A program made the translations under genes and the position numbers. From assembly GCA_041635755.1 (NCBI GenBank), contig JBFKUL010000104.1, positions 1 through 9,465 on the forward strand: 9,465 nt of DNA, given 5' to 3'. Shown one piece after another: positions 6,731 to 9,465 of this stretch. Numbering within the stretch: the stretch's first letter is position 1; each line of letters opens with the position of its first letter. The stretch is from JBFKUL01 sp041635755. Lineage in GTDB: Bacteria; Pseudomonadota; Gammaproteobacteria; Burkholderiales; SG8-39. Under the pieces are notes generated by a model. It did no database searches. It saw only the letters and a list, made by a program, of their open reading frames with translations, and was not told the DNA's origin.

Positions 6731-7311
6731 AAGCCGACCATAATTTGATCCTCAGGCGACGCCTGCTCGCCGCCGTTGCGGCGCTGCCGCTCGCCGGCGC
6801 GGCGCGCGCGCAGACGCTGCCGCAAACACCGGAATGCCGCGGCCGGGCCGATGCGACTCCGCGCCAGTCCGAAGGGCCGTTTTACACGCCCGAGACACCC
6901 AGGCGAGCCTCGCTGATCGAGCCGGGCACTCGGGGCGAGCGCCTGCTGCTCGGCGGCGTTGTGCTCTCCGCGCGTTGCGAGCCGGTGGCGAACGCGCTGC
7001 TCGATTTCTGGCATTGCGACGAGCACGGGGCCTACGACAACGCAGGCTTTCGCTACCGCGGACACCTGCTCGCCGACGCCCAGGGCCGCTTCCGGCTCGA
7101 GACCATCGTGCCCGGGGAGTATCCGGGGCGCACGCGCCACATTCACGTCAAGGTGCAGGCGCCCGGCCGACGCGTGTTGACCACGCAGCTCTATTTCCCG
7201 GGCGACCCGGGCAATGCGCGCGACTTCGGCTATCGGCCGGAGCTCGCCTTGCGCGTCGAACGCGGGTCAGCGGGGCAGCTGGCCAGCTTTCAGTTCGTCG
7301 TAGACGCCTAG
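6727..7311 (+). CDS. Exported intradiol ring-cleavage dioxygenase (protocatechuate 3,4-dioxygenase beta-like)
   Basis: A 194-residue protein of the Fe(III) intradiol dioxygenase family, which cleaves catechol-type rings between the two hydroxyls. An N-terminal export signal with arginines 10-12 (LILRRRLLAAVAALPLAG, likely cut after ARA at residue 28) looks Tat-compatible, which suits a folded metalloprotein. The core begins at SEGPFYTPE, a family hallmark. The four iron ligands are present: Y103 in HGAYDN, Y132 in VPGEYPGR, and H138 and H140 in RHIHVKV. The spacing from the second Tyr to the first His is only six residues, against about thirteen in classical protocatechuate dioxygenase. This marks the short, exported subgroup whose substrates are poorly known. 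An AAGGAGG site lies 13 bases upstream of the ATG, inside the DUF302 gene, and the ATG overlaps that gene's stop codon. A strong terminator follows. Confidence 0.88.
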   Translation: MKADHNLILRRRLLAAVAALPLAGAARAQTLPQTPECRGRADATPRQSEGPFYTPETPRRASLIEPGTRGERLLLGGVVLSARCEPVANALLDFWHCDEHGAYDNAGFRYRGHLLADAQGRFRLETIVPGEYPGRTRHIHVKVQAPGRRVLTTQLYFPGDPGNARDFGYRPELALRVERGSAGQLASFQFVVDA

Positions 7312-7342
7312 TCGCCCCGCGCGCCGGCAAAGAAAACAAAAC

Positions 7343-7370
7343 GGGGCGGCCATGGCCGCCCCTTTTTTTT
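7343..7370. terminator. Bidirectional intrinsic terminator
   Basis: A perfect GC-rich inverted repeat (GGGGCGGCC, 7343-7351; GGCCGCCCC, 7354-7362) is followed by eight T residues on the plus strand. On the minus strand the same stem is followed by GTTTTGTTTTC, so it can also end the convergent dsrE-like transcript, whose stop codon is 17 bases away. It separates the rtcB-DUF302-dioxygenase unit from the sigma-factor locus. Confidence 0.93.
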
Positions 7371-7386
7371 GGTCGCACGAACGCGA

Positions 7387-7830
7387 TCAGGGCCGCAGAT
7401 AGGCGTAGCCCTCGCGCTGCTGCAGGCGGGTGATTTCGGCTACCCCCGAGGGCACGAAACTCGCCTCGTTAATGAACTTGTCCCGGCCAAGCTTGCGGTT
7501 GCGCAGCGTGATCTCGCACACGTCGAACTGCACGCCGCGGAATTTGAGCTGCTCGACCGCCGTCTGATAGGGGTTGCCGTTCTTGTCCTTGGCGTCGCGG
7601 AAGAGCATGTCGACGCCCTTGGAGTGCGTCACCACCACGATCTTCGCCTGCGGATTGACTTCGAGATGGTTGCCGATGTTGCGCAGCGCGTTGTTCGCCT
7701 GCTCCTCGGTATCGTTCACGTGATAGACGACCTTGTCCGGACCGAGATTTCTGCTGTCGGCGGCGGTGGTGCCGGCGGCGCCAAGCAGGGCAAGCGAGGA
7801 CAGGGCGATGACGACGTTTCTGCGTGACAT
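7387..7830 (-). CDS. Exported stand-alone DsrE-like protein, paralog of the anti-sigma sensor domain
   Basis: A 147-residue protein of the DsrE/DsrF-like (COG1416-type) group. Residues 1-24 look like a signal peptide (MSRRNVVIALSSLALLGAAG, cut near TTA-A), so the mature protein is a single periplasmic DsrE-like domain. Conserved features are KVVYHVN (33-39), NHLE, KIVVVTH (63-69), GVQFDVCEITL with Cys105, and VPSGVAEITRLQ near the end. Residues 33-147 align along their whole length with residues 117-230 of the anti-sigma factor encoded at 8567-9259, about 45% identical by hand count with one single-residue gap. AGGAGA lies seven bases before the ATG. It is divergent from the sigma gene and is preceded by a matching copy of the sigma gene's promoter-like element, so it is probably a target of that sigma factor. 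Cytoplasmic DsrE proteins handle sulfur on a cysteine; whether this one does is unknown. Confidence 0.9.
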   Translation of the reverse strand: MSRRNVVIALSSLALLGAAGTTAADSRNLGPDKVVYHVNDTEEQANNALRNIGNHLEVNPQAKIVVVTHSKGVDMLFRDAKDKNGNPYQTAVEQLKFRGVQFDVCEITLRNRKLGRDKFINEASFVPSGVAEITRLQQREGYAYLRP

Positions 7831-7928
7831 GAATGTCTCCTAATTCTAGTGTTATCAGCAAGTTAGGCGGCTACCGGTACGGCGGGCACCTGCCCGGGCG
7901 GGGCTTCCGACGTAGCCCTCCTAGAGCT

Positions 7929-7958
7929 GGTACCGGCCTGGCGCGCCGGATATTCCCG
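7929..7958 (-). promoter_or_regulatory. Candidate ECF promoter of the dsrE-like gene
   Basis: Read on the minus strand, CGGGAATA (7958 to 7951) is followed after exactly 16 bases by GGTACC (7934 to 7929). The same arrangement occurs on the other strand before the sigma gene, which is the main support. The implied start near 7922 gives a leader of about 90 bases containing a small hairpin (5-bp GC stem at 7883-7896). The 10-base spacing and motif are read from sequence; promoter activity is inferred. Confidence 0.65.
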
Positions 7959-7969
7959 CGCCGGGAATA
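7951..7969. repeat. Perfect inverted repeat forming the two divergent -35-like elements
   Basis: TATTCCCG and CGGGAATA form an 8-bp perfect inverted repeat with a CGC centre. It lies midway between the divergent sigma and dsrE-like genes. Each arm forms the -35-like half of one outward-facing promoter. It could also be an operator for an unseen dimeric regulator; the matching -10-like halves favour the promoter reading. Confidence 0.85.
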
Positions 7970-7991
7970 GAATCGGCCGAACGAGGGTAAC
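7962..7991 (+). promoter_or_regulatory. Candidate autoregulatory ECF promoter of the sigma/anti-sigma operon
   Basis: CGGGAATA (7962-7969) is followed after exactly 16 bases by GGTAAC (7986-7991), equivalent to GGGAAT-N18-GTA. This resembles the known GGGAAT-N18-GTT consensus of actinobacterial SigR/SigH. The predicted start near 7998 would leave a very short leader before the TTG at 8010. ECF sigma factors usually transcribe their own operon, which fits. Confidence 0.65.
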
Positions 7992-8009
7992 CGGGGAAGG
8001 GGCGCTGTC

Positions 8010-8570
8010 TTGACCGACGCCGTCACGCGAGAGCGGTTCGAACGGCTGCTGCTGCCGCACATGGACGCGGCGTACAGCCTTGCGCGATGGCTCATGCGCC
8101 ATGACGCGCTTGCCGAGGAAGCTGTGCAGGAGGCGTACTTGAGGGCATTCCGGTTCTTCGAATCGATGCGGGGCGAAGAGGCTCGGCCTTGGTTGCTCGG
8201 TATTGTTCGTAACGTCTGCTACACCGCGCTGCAGCAGGGGCGCGGAACGGCCGCCTGCGACGCGTTCGAGGACGAGCGCCATGGCGAAGATGCCGTGGCC
8301 CCTGGCGCTGTCGTGAGCTTTCCGATCAACCCGGAACTCGCCGCCATCGAGAGCGCAGACCGCGAGCTGGTGCATCGCTCGCTCGACGCGCTGGCGGACG
8401 AGTTCCGCGAGGCCTTGGTACTGCGCGAGATCCACGGCTACTCGTACAGGGAAATCGCAACCATCGTCGGCGCGCCGATTGGAACCGTGATGTCGCGCAT
8501 CTCGCGCGGCCGCAGGCTACTGCAGCGGTTGCTGGCCGACGGCATCGAACGAAAGGACACCGCTGCATGA
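8010..8570 (+). CDS. ECF-type RNA polymerase sigma factor
   Basis: A 186-residue extracytoplasmic-function sigma factor, with only regions 2 and 4, as is normal for the class. Region 2 spans about residues 7-75, including DALAEEAVQEAYLRAFRFFESM and RPWLLGIVRN, which recognise the -10 and contact core polymerase. Region 4 spans about 119-176, with LREIHGYSYREIATIVGAPIG and TVMSRISRGRRLL as the helix-turn-helix for the -35. The linker of about 40 residues is rather long. The start is TTG: an in-frame stop lies at 7968-7970, the first ATG (codon 18) would cut into region 2.1, and GAAGG at 7996-8000 is suitably spaced. Its stop codon overlaps the anti-sigma start by ATGA, the usual arrangement for a sigma/anti-sigma pair. 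I do not assign an ECF group number. Confidence 0.94.
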   Translation: MTDAVTRERFERLLLPHMDAAYSLARWLMRHDALAEEAVQEAYLRAFRFFESMRGEEARPWLLGIVRNVCYTALQQGRGTAACDAFEDERHGEDAVAPGAVVSFPINPELAAIESADRELVHRSLDALADEFREALVLREIHGYSYREIATIVGAPIGTVMSRISRGRRLLQRLLADGIERKDTAA

Positions 8571-9259
8571 ACTGTCGCGACGCGGCGAAAATCATGGATG
8601 CGTACGCCGATGGCGAGCTCGAACTCGCGAACGCGGTGGCGCTCGAGGAGCATTTGAACGTCTGCCAGCGCTGCCGCGGCATAGAGCGCAACCTGGGTGC
8701 CTTGCGCGGTGCAGTCCAAGCCCATACCGGGCTCGAGCGCGCACCCGCCGAGCTGCGGGCGCGGCTCACGCAGCAGTTCGGCGTGCAGCGAAAGGAGGAC
8801 CGGCCGGCCCCGCGTCGCGGGTTGCTGCTCGGCGCGTTCGCCATGAGCGCGCTCGCGCTGCTCGGCTCGGCGGCGGCGTTGAACCTGGCGCTCCATCCGG
8901 CGCGGGCGGCGCCGAAAATCGTCTATCACATCAATAACAGCGACACGGCGGGCGCTGCGCTGCGCACTCTCAACAATCACCTCGAAGCCGCGCCCGGCAT
9001 CAAGGTCGTCGTGGTCGCGCACAATGACGGCATTGACTTTCTTCTCGATGGCGCGCGCGACGACAAGGGGCAGCTGTTCGCGCCCATCGTGCGCCGCTTT
9101 CGCGAGCGTGGCGTCGAGTTTCGCGTCTGCCAGAACACGCTCACGCGGCGCAAGATCGAGACTCGCGCGATCATTCCCGACGCGGCGCTGGTGCCCTCGG
9201 GCATCGCCGAGATCGGCCGCCTGCAGAGCGAGGAAGGCTACGTCTACACCCGGCTTTGA
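8567..9259 (+). CDS. Membrane anti-sigma factor: zinc anti-sigma domain, one membrane helix, extracytoplasmic DsrE-like domain
   Basis: A 230-residue protein in three parts. Residues 1-45 are a ZAS-type anti-sigma domain with C3 and the H29-x3-C33-x2-C36 motif, which in relatives binds zinc and clamps the ECF sigma factor. After a linker, residues 85-109 (GLLLGAFAMSALALLGSAAA and following) form one membrane helix preceded by Arg residues, placing the N-terminus in the cytoplasm. Residues 117-230 are a DsrE-like domain with KIVYHIN, NHLE, KVVVVAH, GVEFRVCQNTL (Cys188) and VPSGIAEIGRLQ, outside the membrane. That domain is paralogous to the exported protein divergent to this operon. The ATGA overlap with the sigma gene implies coupled, near-equal synthesis. 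A DsrE-like domain as the sensor part of an anti-sigma factor is unusual. The signal could be a thiol, sulfur species or oxidant acting on Cys188; that is inference. Confidence 0.9.
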   Translation: MNCRDAAKIMDAYADGELELANAVALEEHLNVCQRCRGIERNLGALRGAVQAHTGLERAPAELRARLTQQFGVQRKEDRPAPRRGLLLGAFAMSALALLGSAAALNLALHPARAAPKIVYHINNSDTAGAALRTLNNHLEAAPGIKVVVVAHNDGIDFLLDGARDDKGQLFAPIVRRFRERGVEFRVCQNTLTRRKIETRAIIPDAALVPSGIAEIGRLQSEEGYVYTRL

Positions 9260-9274
9260 AGGGCCGCCGCGCCG

Positions 9275-9465
9275 CTAGTACAGGGTGCTGGCGAGCTTGC
9301 GGCGGTATTCCGAGATCAGCGCCTGCTGGTTCGCCGCGAGATTGAAGATGTTGAGCATCTGCTTGCGTGCCTCGCCGTCATTCCAGTCCTTGTCGCGCCG
9401 CACGATCTCGAGCAGCTGATCTAGCGCTTCGGTGTAGCGCTTTGCACCGGCATGCAGGCGGGCAA
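9275..9465 (-). CDS. cnoX: C-terminal fragment of a CnoX/YbbN-type thioredoxin-fold co-chaperone
   Basis: The last 62 residues of a protein whose start lies beyond the right edge. The segment reads in helical TPR-like repeats (RYTEALDQLLEIVRRDKDW, then GEARKQMLNIFNLAANQQ) and ends EYRRKLASTLY. This closing pattern, with a helix pair and a terminal YRR-L-LY motif, is what I know from the C-terminus of CnoX (YbbN), in which a thioredoxin-like domain is followed by TPR helices. CnoX proteins hold unfolding proteins during oxidative stress and pass them to chaperones. The stop codon converges on the anti-sigma gene with a 15-base gap and no clear terminator. The thioredoxin domain and any active-site cysteines are outside the window, so the identification rests on the tail alone. 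Confidence 0.72.
   Translation of the reverse strand, partial: ARLHAGAKRYTEALDQLLEIVRRDKDWNDGEARKQMLNIFNLAANQQALISEYRRKLASTLY

Noticed and set aside
7883..7896. Small hairpin (CGGGC / GCCCG) in the dsrE-like gene leader, considered as a riboswitch or terminator
   Set aside because: Five GC pairs with no T-run and no recognisable aptamer; only noted as leader structure.
7863..8435. 190-codon minus-strand open frame covering the divergent gap and part of the sigma gene
   Set aside because: It covers the palindrome and opposes the sigma region 2 coding sequence. No domain is seen in its translation.
1..9465. Search for CRISPR repeats, tRNA/rRNA, insertion sequences, prophage or attachment sites
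   Set aside because: No regularly spaced repeats, cloverleaf-like gene, transposase or integrase motif, or terminal inverted repeats were found by reading both strands.

Overview
The window is dense, high-GC, bacterial chromosomal DNA. Gene content and codon bias point to a beta-proteobacterium, probably Burkholderiales-like; this rests on family resemblance, not on a marker gene. Coding density is high and no gene-free stretch exceeds about 180 bases. I see no rRNA, tRNA, CRISPR array, insertion sequence or phage gene.

Left third (1-3094, minus strand): the start of a branched-chain-amino-acid-type (HAAT family) ABC importer, reading in transcription order as a Tat-exported periplasmic binding protein, permease LivH, and permease LivM, which runs off the left edge. 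Hairpins lie in both intergenic gaps. The ATPase genes are not in the window. Divergent from it is a 619-residue CoA ligase of the feruloyl-CoA synthase type (3208-5067). This pairing suggests that the importer carries an aromatic (hydroxycinnamate-like) acid rather than an amino acid, which is inference.

Middle (5100-7311, plus strand): a tightly packed trio made of an RtcB-type RNA ligase, a small exported DUF302 protein, and an exported intradiol ring-cleavage dioxygenase with an intact Tyr/Tyr/His/His iron site. A strong bidirectional terminator (7343-7370) closes it.

Right third (7387-9259) is the most interesting part. An ECF sigma factor (TTG start) overlaps by ATGA a membrane anti-sigma factor whose cytoplasmic end carries a zinc anti-sigma (HxxxCxxC) motif and whose extracytoplasmic end is a DsrE-like domain. 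Divergent from the sigma gene is a stand-alone exported DsrE-like protein that is clearly a paralog of that sensor domain (about 45% identical by hand alignment, with the same conserved Cys). The 179-bp gap between them holds a perfect inverted repeat. Each arm, read outward, begins the same bipartite element, CGGGAATA-N16-GGTA(A/C)C. That equals GGGAAT-N18-GTA and resembles the GGGAAT-N18-GTT promoters of the actinobacterial SigR/SigH thiol-stress sigma factors. The layout suggests a self-regulating circuit in which the sigma factor drives both its own operon and a soluble copy of the anti-sigma factor's sensor domain. The extreme right edge holds the C-terminus of a CnoX/YbbN-type thioredoxin-fold chaperone on the minus strand.
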